Of a DNA stretch of 64,000 nt, positions 53,664-64,000 are shown in pieces. The stretch lies in assembly GCA_949130485.1 (NCBI GenBank), contig OX422186.1:11455741-11519740 (forward strand), in the 5' to 3' direction. Source of the stretch: Agelas oroides. Lineage: Eukaryota; Porifera; Demospongiae; Agelasida; Agelasidae. The notes below the pieces were generated by a model. That model was not told where the DNA came from and did no database searches. It saw nothing but the letters and a program-made list of their open reading frames with translations. Made by a program: the position numbers and the translations under genes. Within the stretch, counting starts at the first letter, position 1, and every line of letters begins with the position of its first letter.

Positions 53664-56600
53664 ATGGCTGGGAGAATGTGTACAGTTTTGATTGTGTATG
53701 TGGCAGTTTGGTGGTTGTACTGCCATGTGGATGCAGGGGAGACAGTTGAAATGAAGAGGAATTATCTCACCAAGCTAACGATGCTTGGTCATAAAGCTGG
53801 GCTGGACACAGATGAGCTCGATAAAATTGCCCTTTTGGGTCTGATATCTGAAGAGATGAACGAGGGTCTGTTACCAAGAGACCAGAAGTACATTAGACGT
53901 TACAACATAAAGTCAGTCAACCCAAATGGAAACTATTTGGTCCACCTTCTTGTCAATTCTCTGTCACAGGGAACACAGTGCCAGCGTGTCGAAGGAATCG
54001 TTGATTTCAATCATTTTACAGTGAATATAAGCAGACAGAGAGAGCTGGAAGTTACATATTGTGTACAGAGGGTAGATATGTTGCAAAGTGGGAGGTCAAA
54101 GTACAAAGCATCTTCCAATCATGCAATCAACAACGGGAGCAATGGTAAGCAGGGGAATACTGGCTTTTTGCTTGCAGACAACTTAAAGGACAAGGGTACT
54201 ATGTCTCCATTTTGCTTTGCATTCAATCAGCCCCTCCCCCCTCCTTTTTACAGTAGAGCTAGAGAACTTTATAAACTCTTGTATGTATCTCTGCACTACT
54301 GGGGGGTCAAGCATACGACACTTCTTCATGATACTTTTAGTGACATTATTGTAGTGACATCACGTTGGAACATTATTAATTTATTATCAGTGAGTCTAGC
54401 CTCGTTCCCAGGCTCCTGCACACACAAGCCTTGGAACGAGGCTGCAGTGAGTCAAGTGTTCTGCACTAGTTAAGTACATAACATGGAGGGCTGGAGCCGA
54501 GCAGTACAAGACTAGCCTCGTACCCAGGCTCCTCCCCAGTGTTCTGCATAGGGAGGAGCCTGGGTACAAGGGTATACAAGACTACTTGTACCTGGGGTAT
54601 GTGCATGACTGTACAAGTGTCATGATGCTGTTGATACCACTCCATCCTTCTTGCTGCTCATGCAGGTATGCCTGAGTTGACAGACTTGGCACTGCATACA
54701 CAGTGTAAGCGAGATCTGATAGGGGAGTGTGAGAGGGGGACAGTAACGATGGACCCCTGGGTCAACAGTACACTTGCCTTCCAGCGGCAGCTGGGTCACA
54801 ACACCACCATTGACAAGCTGCAGATTCTTGGCTCCCACAATTCTTTCAATAACAAGGCTGATGGGTAGGTGCGCTTACAGAGTAACTCTGCATCACTACC
54901 AGAGTCTGGGCTCATTCCCAAGTCCTCACCCACTATACTGATCTAGGTTGGCCTCGTTCCCAGGCCACTGCAGCTGTGGAGAAAAATTGCCTGGGAACAA
55001 GGCTAGATCTAGGTATGGAGTACTATTGAGGTTAATATTAGGCCTGTTTCCAGGTCCTTATCCACTGTACTAACCTTCGTAGATATGGAGTACTATTGAG
55101 GTTAACCTTGTTATCAGGTAGCCGAGTAGAAGGAGGATACTGGCCACTTTTCCTTCTCCTACGCAGCCTGGGAACACGGCTACACACAAACAGTGATGTG
55201 CTGGGATAACGCATAGTTTCATTTCCAAAAGCATCGCCTCGTTTAACAACATTTTCATCAGATACTGCTTCCATTTTACACTAATATCTATCTAGCAACA
55301 TAATTATCAACACAACATATGTCTAGCTTGCTAGTGGCATTCTATCTGTTGTTTTTATTCTGTCTATTTGTTGTTTTTATTCTATTTGTTGTTTATATTC
55401 TGTCTGTTTGTTGTTTGTATTCTGTCTATTTGTTGTTTATATTCTGTCTGTTTGTTGTTTGTATTCTGTATATTTGTTGTTTGTATTCTGTCTATTTGTT
55501 GTTTGTATTCTGTCTGTTTGTTGTTTATATTCTGTCTATTTGTTGTTTGTATTCTGTCTGTTTGTTGTTTATATTCTGTCTATTTGTTGTTTGTATTCTG
55601 TCTGTTTGTTGTTTGTATTCTGTCTATTTGTCTATGTATTACTCAAATACATGTACATTTGAGTTCTGAAGAGTTTGAGTGATGTGATCTTTGTCAGTGA
55701 AAACTGAAGAATTACAAAGAAGCAATTGCCACTCCTGTGATAGAAATGTTCAGCTCAAGAGAACAGCTGTTTTGAATTTTGGCTAATGTAAATTATCTCT
55801 TTTCTTTGTAGCTATGGCACAGGAGACTTTGTGCTGGGCGAGCTTCTCGAGGCTCTCAGTGGAGGAAAGTGGGACTTTGTGTGGGCACAGCAGTGGTTCA
55901 CAATGACGGACCAGCTGAACATGGGCGTACGCCGCCTCATGCTTGACCCAGTCTACTTCTGGGGAGCCATGAGGCTGTGTCATTGCGGGGCCACGTTCAA
56001 GTGGTTTGATGATGTCCTCCACTTCATTGAAAAGGTAGGGGAGAGATTTCTGGAGATTTTCACCTTGGGAGTTGGGGGATTCCTGCCCAGACTGAGTCTG
56101 ATTTTAGCATTTTCCCCAGGATTCCTAATACACAGTGGCTACGTAGTTTAGATGATCGACTTTATAACTTGCATGTACTAGTATACTTGTAATAGCAACC
56201 TATCTATCTTAGTACATATGTAACCTGATAGAGGCTGGAATGGTTCTATTTTGTGCACTTTCAGTTATTGAGAGTCTCTAGACTGTCTCTGTACCCAGAT
56301 GGCAAAGTCTGCATCTGGGTACAGAGACTGAGAGTGAAATTGGCCACGCCCATCTGGGTACAGAGACTGAGAGTGAAATTGGCCATGCCCATTGACGAAA
56401 GTGTGTGGGGTAAGTGCTCTACTGCGCACTTCTAGTATTAAGTTAACCCCCCCCCCCCCCCCCCCCCAGACCCACTGTGCACATTGTGACATATGTGCTA
56501 GGTACTAGTACATGCAAGTTGTAAAGTCGATCATCTAAACTATCACGGATATTCTTGTAGCCACTGTGTATTAGGAATCCTGGGGAAAATGTTAAAATCA

Positions 56601-56895
56601 GACTCAGTCTGGGCGGGAATCCCCCAACTCCCAAGGTGAAAATCTCCAGAAATCTCTCCACGCCCATTGACGAAAGTGTGTGGGGTAAGTGCTCTACTGC
56701 GCACTTCTAGTATTAAGTTAACCCCCCCAGACCCACTGTGCACATTGTGAGTTTTGTATCAGTACAAAGAGAAGAGGTGGTAGAAAGAACTTAGGGCTTC
56801 TACGTGTTTTCTATCTATCCAGGTGTTGAACATCACTATCCAGTTTGACTCACAAGACCTTGGCTGTATGCCTTACGACAAAACATTTGAAGCAG
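53664..56895 (+). CDS. Secreted PI-PLC-X-like phosphodiesterase family protein (3' end unresolved)
   Basis: ATG 53664 sits in ACCATGG and starts a signal peptide (CTVLIVYVAVWWLYCHVDAG). Exons 53664-54144, 54666-54864, 55812-56034 and 56823-56895 join in phase. After an N-terminal unknown domain of about 160 aa with NxS/T sites, exon 2 ends in LGSHNSFNNKADG, matching the first catalytic-histidine motif (HNS) of PLC-like phosphodiesterases. Exon 3 has TDQLNMGVRRLMLDPVYFWGAMRLCHCG, the second part (GVR-x-LMLD, LCH). Plausible extracellular PLC-like enzyme. The PLC fold should continue; an exon at 57726 could end it 16 codons later, but that is short and I do not trust it, so the real 3' exons may be missing or outside the window. 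Confidence 0.75.
54397..54443. repeat. TAGCCTCG hairpin in PLC-like gene intron 1
   Basis: TAGCCTCGTTCCCAGGCTC with a partial right arm CTTGGAACGAGGCT. Confidence 0.7.
54513..54574. repeat. TAGCCTCG hairpin in PLC-like gene intron 1 (second)
   Basis: TAGCCTCGTACCCAGGCTCC pairs with GGAGCCTGGGTACAAGG, only 70 bp from the previous copy. Confidence 0.8.
54950..55005. repeat. GCCTCG hairpin in PLC-like gene intron 2
   Basis: GGCCTCGTTCCCAGGC pairs with GCCTGGGAACAAGGCTA; a decayed relative follows at 55040-55182. Confidence 0.8.
55328..55636. repeat. TTGTTGTTTGTATTCTGTCTA minisatellite
   Basis: Unit of about 20 bases with T/G and A/G variants, about 15 copies, in the intron before the exon at 55812. 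Confidence 0.9.
56039..56660. repeat. Long inverted repeat with direct repeats, starting at a PLC-like gene donor
   Basis: 56039-56165 (GAGATTTCTGGAGATTTTCA...) is the inverted copy of 56498-56660 (...TGAAAATCTCCAGAAATCTC). A direct repeat of about 90 bp (CATTGACGAAAGTGTGTGGG...) at 56390-56490 recurs at 56668-56750, each with a C-run. A 40-bp unit containing CATCTGGGTACAGAGACTGA is doubled near 56310-56390. Confidence 0.85.
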
Positions 56896-57004
56896 GTGAG
56901 TTGACTCAACATACGTTATTCTTCCTCCCTTCTCAATCTTCCTCTCTCTCCACACTCCCCTTCTCCTTCCACATCCCCTTCTCCCATTCCTTCATCTTTC
57001 TCAT

Positions 57005-57500
57005 CCCTTCATCCCCCCACCCCATCCTTTCTGTCTCCCCCTCACCCCTTCACTTTCTCATACCCTTCCTCCACCTACCTCCTCCCCACCTCTCTCATCC
57101 CTTCATCCTCCCACCCCATCCTTTCTGTTTCCCCCTCACCCCTTCACTTTCTCATACCCTTCCTCCACCTACCTCCTCCCCACCTCTCTCATCCCTTCAT
57201 CCCCCCACCCCATCCTTTCTGTCTCCCCCTCACCCCTTCACTTTCTCATACCCTTCCTCCACCTACCTCCTCCCCACCTCTTTCATCCCTTCATCCTCCC
57301 ACCCCATCCTTTCTGTCTCCCCCTCACCCCTTCACTTTCTCATACCCTTCCTCCACCTACCTCCTCCCCACCTCTCTCATCCCTTCATCCCCTCACCCCT
57401 TCACTTTCTCATACCCTTCCTCCACCTACCTCCTCCCCACCTCTTTCATCCCTTCATCCTCCCACCCCATCCTTTCTGTCTCCCCCTCACCCCTCTTACA
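57005..57500. repeat. About 94-bp pyrimidine-rich tandem repeat
   Basis: Unit with CCCCACCCCATCCTTTCTGT, CACTTTCTCATACCCTTCCT and CCACCTACCTCCTCCCCACC; about 5.5 copies, one shortened. Encodes only repeat artefacts. Confidence 0.9.
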
Positions 57501-59480
57501 CATGGCTCTCTGCCATCTTTTTCTCTTTCGATGTGCTATTAACATTTCATAATGCTGAATATAGTAGTGTGATTGTATTGTCCATCCATGTTATAGTCAT
57601 TATGAGCATTACATTATGTGTAGTACACAGAAAGGTCAAGTATACCTCCTGTGTTTATTCTCATGATGAAAGAAACTTTAAATCCCATAGCAGAAACATG
57701 GGGACGGCTTTGAAATGATTTCAGGTATACTTAAGCCCACGTCTGTGTTTTTGTATTACCAAACATCTGATTAACTGTGGGAGTATGCATACCTGACCAA
57801 ACAACTGTTGATGGTTTTGTGTGCAATGTCGGTGTACTTGTAACTCTCCGACAGCTGGGTGGCTCTTCTGGAACTGTTTCGTTTGGTTCTAAGCAAACTA
57901 ACCAGTGGGTGCTGCGTCAACTGATGTGTTCCACACAAGTGTACAGAATCCAGAGGCGTGTTTACTCTTTTAATGCATCTTACCAATAGGGCTTCAAATG
58001 GCACCACAAGGGTTTTTACAGACGGGTTGACTTTTCCCCCTGTCTGAATCAGTATCTTTTAAACTTCAGTGTTACATGTTCCCTGTAACATTACGCATGG
58101 AGCTATCTACCTCCCTGCAACCCTGTAACCATACATAGTGTTGCACATGAAAGCTTGCAACCCCACCCCACCTGCTTCCCTGTAGAGTGGGCACACTTCT
58201 CAGGAGAGGCTCCATGATACTGCTCACAGGATCTTGCACCCCCCCACCTCCCTCCTTGTAGAGTGGGCATGCTCAGCAGACTAGTGCCATCATAGGCCCT
58301 CTGTCTGTCTGCCGACCAAGCCCAATCTACAGTGCAGAAGGCGGCCATCTTTGTACTGAAGCTCACTGCTTCTTTGTGTAGCTGAAGGAAATGAAAAGAG
58401 GAAGAGTTTCAGTCTGATTTGCAGATAACATATATTGCATGACAACAATGGCAAACTTGGTGTAAGGATGCAGTTTCTTTCGATACATGCATCAGTTGGT
58501 AGTTGTTGTATTTGTGGCTCAGTGTCTTCTTTCGGGATACGTACATGGGTTAGTGGTCATAACTTCCCATGTAGTTATTCACACAAACACACACATAAGT
58601 AGGCTAGCTTTCAGGAAAGTGACATCTAGCATATATGTACAAGTGTCTGTAACGGTATGCAACGACTAGAATGTCACAATGCCGTATAAAGCTCTCCACT
58701 TAATGGTCATGAAAATATGAACAGTTAAAGATGTCCTACCTCCTGCAGACAAAAATTTAGTTTGTTGGTCAGGGGTGCAAAGAACAGCTGAATGCTTCTT
58801 CCTATCTTGGGTGGATGAATGGACAGACAGATGGACAGTTGCGAAGGTAGTTGACAAATGGCAGCCCCCAGTGGCCCTGTAGACTGAGCATGGTTAGCAG
58901 ATGTTGGCTTGTGTTGCACACAACTGTTGCAGCCGCCATTCTTCCATCTGCCGACCAAGCCCAATCTACAGTGCCACTGTGAGTGATGGTGCATGAGAGA
59001 GACTGCAGCCATCTCATCTTGCTCTTATGACCCACAACTTGTCTGCTGAAAAGAGAAGTGAGAACACATTGCACTCTCTTTCAGTCATGTACAGAAGCAG
59101 TTTCGTTCAGACAACTGCCTCCTCTGCTGTTCAGCACTGTTGGAACTTTATAGGAAAGGATGTGTGTGGTGTGGACCAACCATCATGCAAGCAATAGTGT
59201 GAAACACAGCTACAGTTTTATCCATCACACAAACACAAGAAAACACAGCTACAATTTTGTCCATCACACAACCTGTTGTGTTGTACACCTGGTGAACCAA
59301 CTGGAGACATGTTTCCCACATGCAAACACACACACACTGCTACTCAGCTAACACCCAACCTTTCACATTTACTTTGGTCCTAAATCATACACAAAATTCA
59401 TGCAATAAAAAATTGCTGGAACTACCAGCTCACCTTACAGCTGTCCCACAGAAATTGAACTGAGGCTTCCAACTGAGCTG
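57501..59480. other. No gene recognised
   Basis: Mixed sequence. The phrase CCGACCAAGCCCAATCTACA occurs at about 58313 and 58953 within loosely similar 150-bp contexts, suggesting an old duplication. Short frames show no domain. If the PLC-like gene continues, its exons could be hidden here. Confidence 0.4.
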
Positions 59481-59800
59481 CAGTCCTTGGTGGCAACTCT
59501 GGCAGAAATACTATCCCTGAGCTGTCTCACAGGGCTAGAACTGAGGCTTCAACTGAGCTGCAGTCCTTGGTGGCAACTCTGGCAGAAATACTATCCCTGA
59601 GCTGTCTCACAGAGCTAGAACTGAGGCTTCAACTGAGCTGCAGTCCTTGGTGGCAACTCTGGCAGAAATACTATCCCTGAGCTGTCTCACAGAGCTAGAA
59701 CTGAGGCTTCAACTGAGGTGCAGTCCTTGGTGGCAACTCTGGCAGAAATACTATCCCTGAGCTGTCTCACAGAGCTAGAACTGAGGCCTCCATGCCAACT
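59481..59800. repeat. 80-bp tandem repeat, about 4 copies
   Basis: Unit with GAGCTGCAGTCCTTGGTGGC and CAGAAATACTATCCCTGAGC. Confidence 0.9.
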
Positions 59801-61560
59801 GAGCTGCACTGCAGCAGTTTTTGGTGGCTACTCTAATGCCTCACTAGCTGAAATATGATCCCCGAGCTCCTGTGTTGCTTTTATATACTCTCAGGGGGTC
59901 TGTCTGCTGACCAAAAGGAAATCCCCAGTGGTATGATCGGCTGTGTATGTAAGCAATGTTTGTGGCTACTATCACAACATACCTCATGGTATTCCCCTGA
60001 CACAGATACATTATTCATAACCTCCTACTGGCAGTGTACTTAATGTGGCGTGTAGTGTGTATTGTGGTCTACCACTGTGCAGGGGAACACATACCAAGGT
60101 TGCTGCTTTATTAGCCCATTTGGAAAGTGGGAGCTAGCCTGAGAATGGGGCTATTTTGCTGCTATGCTGCATACCAACACTGGAAAACCAGATCTGAAGA
60201 TTATGAGGTCATGAAACAAAACAATGGCTTTGAACCCACTTTTCCAGCTTGCTCTTTCTGCCTACATGCTGTGGGTGAGACTGGAAGAAGAGCCTGGATG
60301 CTTTTGTATGTAATACCCTTAGTGTAGGAGATTGAAGAGCTGAAGGGGAGAATCCCAGGTCACCCCCATTTTCTATTTTTCGGTTTGTATTGACAATAAT
60401 GCACAGAGAAGCGAAATAATGCAAATCAAAGAATATAAAATCAAGAAGTCCTGGGAATGAGGCTGGGGATGACCTGTATTTAGGGCTAGAAGTGTTCTAG
60501 TTGCCTAGTATCTTCAGTCGCTCTCACCAAAACTTTTGACCTCTGTAGCCAGATGAAGTTTAGTTAGTGCCATCTGCTTAAGGTCAGTGCAGCACTGGTA
60601 TCCACTGGTGTTGTTCCCAGACCTCCCCATTGGTCAATTATACATATTGAGACATGCTTCCATGTATTATTGCCACCACAAACCAAAGCTAAGTAGCACC
60701 ACTCTTTCATACTGCTGGTCTAGGGGGACAAAAGCAGTCCTCTGATTTGTCCAGTAATGTTCACTGCAGTACAGTATGAAACTAGTCTCATTCCCAGACT
60801 CTGCTGGAAGGACCCGGGAATGAGACTAGTATGAAATTACATGATGGGAGCTGGTCTTGCTCCCAGGCCTTCACCACTGTCAGGTTTTTGATCACTTACG
60901 GTCCTGTACAGTACTGTTCTGCACAATGCAAAAACAATCAAAAACTGGAGCTGGGGAAGGCCTGGAAACAAATCTAGATGGGAGTGATAACAAACCACTG
61001 GAGGTAGTAACACAAAATGTAAGCAACTGATGGCAAGGTATCTCCTTTGCCTACACAATGTGTGTGCAGTAACAAACCATGCTTCTCACTGATACCACAA
61101 GGTATGCTTCTCACTGTGGGTTGTTATGTTTCTCACAGTATAGCTATAGATAGGAAGTCCAGGTGCTTAGCAACTGCTTGCAAGGTATTTTTAATATCAC
61201 CCTTTTCCCAACCACAAAACAGACTTTTTCCTCCCTTCAGCCCACCAAAAAGTGTATCAACGTTTGTAGTAATAATATACTGTGGGTTTATTATTATGTT
61301 TTCATGACTGCATACTTTCAATAAGGGAGTATTACTTGGGCTCAGCATGCAAGTTAAGTAAACCTGAACAAGTGATCTATCTTTTTTCCACATTACTGGA
61401 GGGTTACGTATAATTTAACAGCATACTATCCAATACTGGTTATTTGCATAAAAGGAAGCAACCATTTCTGGGTACCAAACCAGAACTTTAAGTGCATGGC
61501 CTTAGTACCAGGGACATTTTAGAAAGGAAATATGGGAATGAATTGAACATTATTACTAGA
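59801..61560. other. No gene recognised; two foldbacks
   Basis: Holds a TAGTCTCATTCCCAGACTC hairpin at 60783-60828, a diverged foldback at about 60850-60975, and short uninformative frames. Confidence 0.45.
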
Positions 61561-61565
61561 AGCAA

Positions 61566-61845
61566 ATGCTGGGTTTAGCATGCATGCAAGTTAAAGGAGC
61601 AGACACACCAAACCATGCATGCTACTAAGTGAAGGAGATCAATACTCATGCTGGGTTTAGCATGCAAGTTAAAGGAACAGACACACCAAACCATGCATGC
61701 TACTAAGTGAAGGAGATCAATACTCATGCTGGGTTTAGCATGCAAGTTAAATGCATGCTACTAAGTGAAGGAGATCAATACTCATGCTGGGTTTAGCATG
61801 CAAGTTAAATGCATGCTACTAAGTGAAGGAGATCAATACTCATGT
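61566..61845. repeat. Tandem repeat with GCTGGGTTTAGCATGCAAG
   Basis: About four copies in two length classes, 84 and 60 bp; the longer contains ACAGACACACCAAACCATGC, missing from the shorter ones. Confidence 0.85.
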
Positions 61846-61879
61846 TTGCTCATACATCAAAATGTGAATCTTAATTTGC

Positions 61880-61950
61880 TAGCCTCGTCTCCTGGCTCTC
61901 CCAGTGCAGACATCAAAACTCATGTGCAGAAGAACCTGAGAACAAGACTA
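61880..61950. repeat. Diverged TAGCCTCG foldback
   Basis: TAGCCTCGTCTCCTGGCTC with right end CCTGAGAACAAGACTA. Confidence 0.6.
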
Positions 61951-62162
61951 CTGCATGACTGCCATTCGTCAGGTTTTAGCAGTTGACTTCCAAAAGACGT
62001 TACATATATAGCTCAAGTTTGACTTTAATGCCATGGGGTCCCAATAGACGGTAGCGCAGGTTACCTACCATCAGCAGTCCAGGAATCAAGGAATCTAAGC
62101 AAGAGATAGAATATCATGACTGCATGAGTGTTTTCTGATTCTAACTGATGCAAACTGTCTTC

Positions 62163-63360
62163 ATACAATGTCACACAGTTTTGCTGTGTGTTACTCTTTC
62201 ACTGTGTGTTATTATTGTTTGCTCTTTCACTGTGCTGTCATACAGATTTATTGTGGATTACTCTTTTCACTTTGCTGTTATTATTTTTTGCTCTTTCACT
62301 GTGTTTCCATACGGTGTGTTACTCTTTCACTGTGCTGCCATACAGTGTGTTGTGTGTTACTCTTTCACTGTGCTGCCATACAGTGTGTTGTGTGTTACTC
62401 TTTCACTGTGCTGCCATACAGTGTGTTGTGTGTTACTCTTTCACTGTGCTGCCATACAGTGTGTTGTGTGTTACTCTTTCACTGCGCTGCCATGCAGTGT
62501 GTTGTGTGTTATTCTTTCACTGTGCCGCCATACAGTGTGTTGTGTGTTACTCTTTCACTGTGCCGCCATACAGTGTGTTGTGTGTTACTCTTTCACTGTG
62601 CCGCCATACAGTGTGTTGTGTGTTACTCTTTCACTGTGCTGCCATACAGTGTGTTGTGTGTTACTCTTTCACTGCGCTGCCATACAGTGTGTTGTGTGTT
62701 ACTCTTTCACTGCGCTGCCATACAGTGTGTTGTGTGTTACTCTTTCACTGCGCTGCCATACAGTGTGTTGTGTGTTACTCTTTCACTGCACTGCCATACA
62801 GTGTGTTGTGTGTTACTCTTTCACTGTGCTGCCATACAGTGTGTTGTGTGTTACTCTTTCACTGTGCTGCCATACAGTGTGTTGTGTGTTACTCTTTCAC
62901 TGCGCTGCCATACAGTGTGTTGTGTGTTACTCTTTCACTGTGCTGCCATACAGTGTGTTGTGTGTTACTCTTTCACTGTGCTCCCATACAGTGTGTTGTG
63001 TGTTACCCTTTCACTGTGTGTTATTATTGTTTGCTCTTTCACTGTGCTGTCATACAGTGGATTACTCTTTTCACTTTGCTGTTATTATTTTTTGCTCTTT
63101 CACTGTGTTTCCATACGGTGTGTTACTCTTTCACTGTGCTGCCATACAGTGTGTTGTGTGTTACTCTTTCACTGCGCTGCCATACAGTGTGTTGTGTGTT
63201 ACTCTTTCACTGTGCTGCCATACAGTGTGTTGTGTGTTACTCTTTCACTGTGCTGCCATACAGTGTGTTGTGTGTTACTCTTTCACTGTGCTGCCATACA
63301 GTGTGTTGTGTGTTACTCTTTCACTGCGCTGCCATACAGTGTGTTGTGTTTCAATTTGCT
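62163..63360. repeat. 38-bp satellite, about 28 copies
   Basis: Unit GTGTTGTGTGTTACTCTTTC + ACTGTGCTGCCATACAGT. A longer variant containing TTATTATTGTTTGC and TCTTTTCACTTTGC occurs at 62205-62320 and again at 63020-63120, giving a higher-order pattern. All three plus frames stay open for 400 or more codons because the unit length is not a multiple of three and lacks in-register stops. Confidence 0.95.
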
Positions 63361-63695
63361 CCCATACAGTTTGTTTCAATTTGCTCCCATACAGTTATTA
63401 TACCACTGTTTTGATTTTAATAGCAAATTTTGAAAAATAACAATCTTTGGTTGTGGGAACAACCTGCTACTTTTACAAAGAGCAGTTGTACATGTATTCT
63501 TGATGTCATTGCTACATTGCTTATATGGTTTAATTAAAAAGAGTAATCCAATATTTAATTTCAAAAGGATGACGATGATTATGGAATCAAGCATGAACAC
63601 TACCATTAAGTATATAATTATCTTGATATTGACTCGGGATCATGAACTTTATCTTAATCATTGATCTTGAATCAGGATCACGAACTGTAATGGTA

Positions 63696-63885
63696 TTACA
63701 GCAGATTGCAAAAGTCTTGCAACAAGCAAGCAGAACAGTGGAAAACCACAATTGATTTACCACATATGAATCTGATTATCTTTCCCGCCTCAGCATGCCC
63801 TTCCTCTCTGTTCAAGCACAATAAATCAATTGTGGTTTTCCACTGTTCAGCTTGCTTGTTGCAAGACTTTTGCAATCTGCTGTAA
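63696..63885. mobile_element. 190-bp MITE with about 60-bp perfect arms
   Basis: TTACAGCAGATTGCAAAAGT and its complement ACTTTTGCAATCTGCTGTAA form the ends; arms extend through AGTGGAAAACCACAATTGAT. Same size and design as the element at 26930-27119 but different sequence. Confidence 0.85.
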
Positions 63886-64000
63886 CAATTGATCTTGAAT
63901 CAGGATCATCATTATGATCAACATGCATCGATCTTGGATTAGCTATAATCTCAGGTTATCAAACAGTGAATCAGCAGTAATTACACTCCTGTTTCTATGG

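Noticed and set aside
57717..57774. Terminal exon of the PLC-like gene
   Set aside because: In phase with a usable acceptor, but adds only 16 codons without the expected PLC-like continuation; left as uncertain.
58100..59075. Minus-strand frames with shared peptide words
   Set aside because: Reflect an old sequence duplication (CCGACCAAGCCCAATC context) rather than a protein family; no domains or splice structure.
62148..63440. Three overlapping forward frames of 400 or more codons
   Set aside because: Entirely the 38-bp satellite; the same peptide period appears in each frame, so no selection on one frame.

Overview
The window is animal nuclear DNA: genes are split by many short GT-AG introns, there are long low-complexity tracts, satellites and dozens of foldback repeats, and there are no operons, ribosome binding sites, tRNA, rRNA or CRISPR features that I could support. 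A chitin synthase carrying two SAM domains, a right-handed beta-helix protein fused to a multi-pass membrane region, and metazoan-type OXSR1/STK39, TTC19, DTWD1 and ABCF2 point to an early-branching animal. A demosponge is the best guess (inference from gene content, not proven).

Layout. 205-1452 (-): 3' part of DTWD1 (tRNA acp3U synthesis). 2827-9777 (+): complete 17-exon OXSR1/STK39 (WNK-pathway) kinase, 637 aa. 9938-14803 (-): beta-helix/multi-TM surface protein of about 1381 aa, interrupted by a 716-bp TTAA-flanked inverted-repeat element that could act as an intron. 16889-18217 (-): histidine phosphatase, 218 aa. 18817-27847 (-): nine-exon chitin synthase, 1456 aa. 28079-32375 (-): TTC19, 360 aa. 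33096-36211 (+): class I methyltransferase of unknown substrate, about 322 aa. 36317-38631 and possibly up to 41.4 kb (-): TKL-type kinase with a tyrosine-rich N-terminal part. 41571-53498 (-): ABCF2, 13 exons, 619 aa, with a 4.65-kb intron holding two satellites. 53664 onward (+): secreted PI-PLC-X-like protein sharing a 165-bp divergent promoter region with ABCF2. 57-64 kb: mostly satellites and inverted repeats.

For OXSR1, histidine phosphatase, chitin synthase, TTC19, methyltransferase and ABCF2, I joined exons by hand at consensus splice sites. In each case the summed coding length is divisible by three, with matching phases at every junction, which independently supports the models. The genes are unrelated housekeeping and surface functions packed densely; I see no pathway cluster.

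The most interesting non-gene signals are: (1) the TTAA element in the beta-helix gene, whose removal as a GT-AG intron would restore the reading frame exactly; (2) a foldback family with ends like TAGCCTCGTTCCCAGGC, present about once per 2-3 kb; (3) microsatellites sitting directly on splice sites, with (GT)n after donors and (CA)n or (CT)n before acceptors, oriented by the sense strand of the gene.
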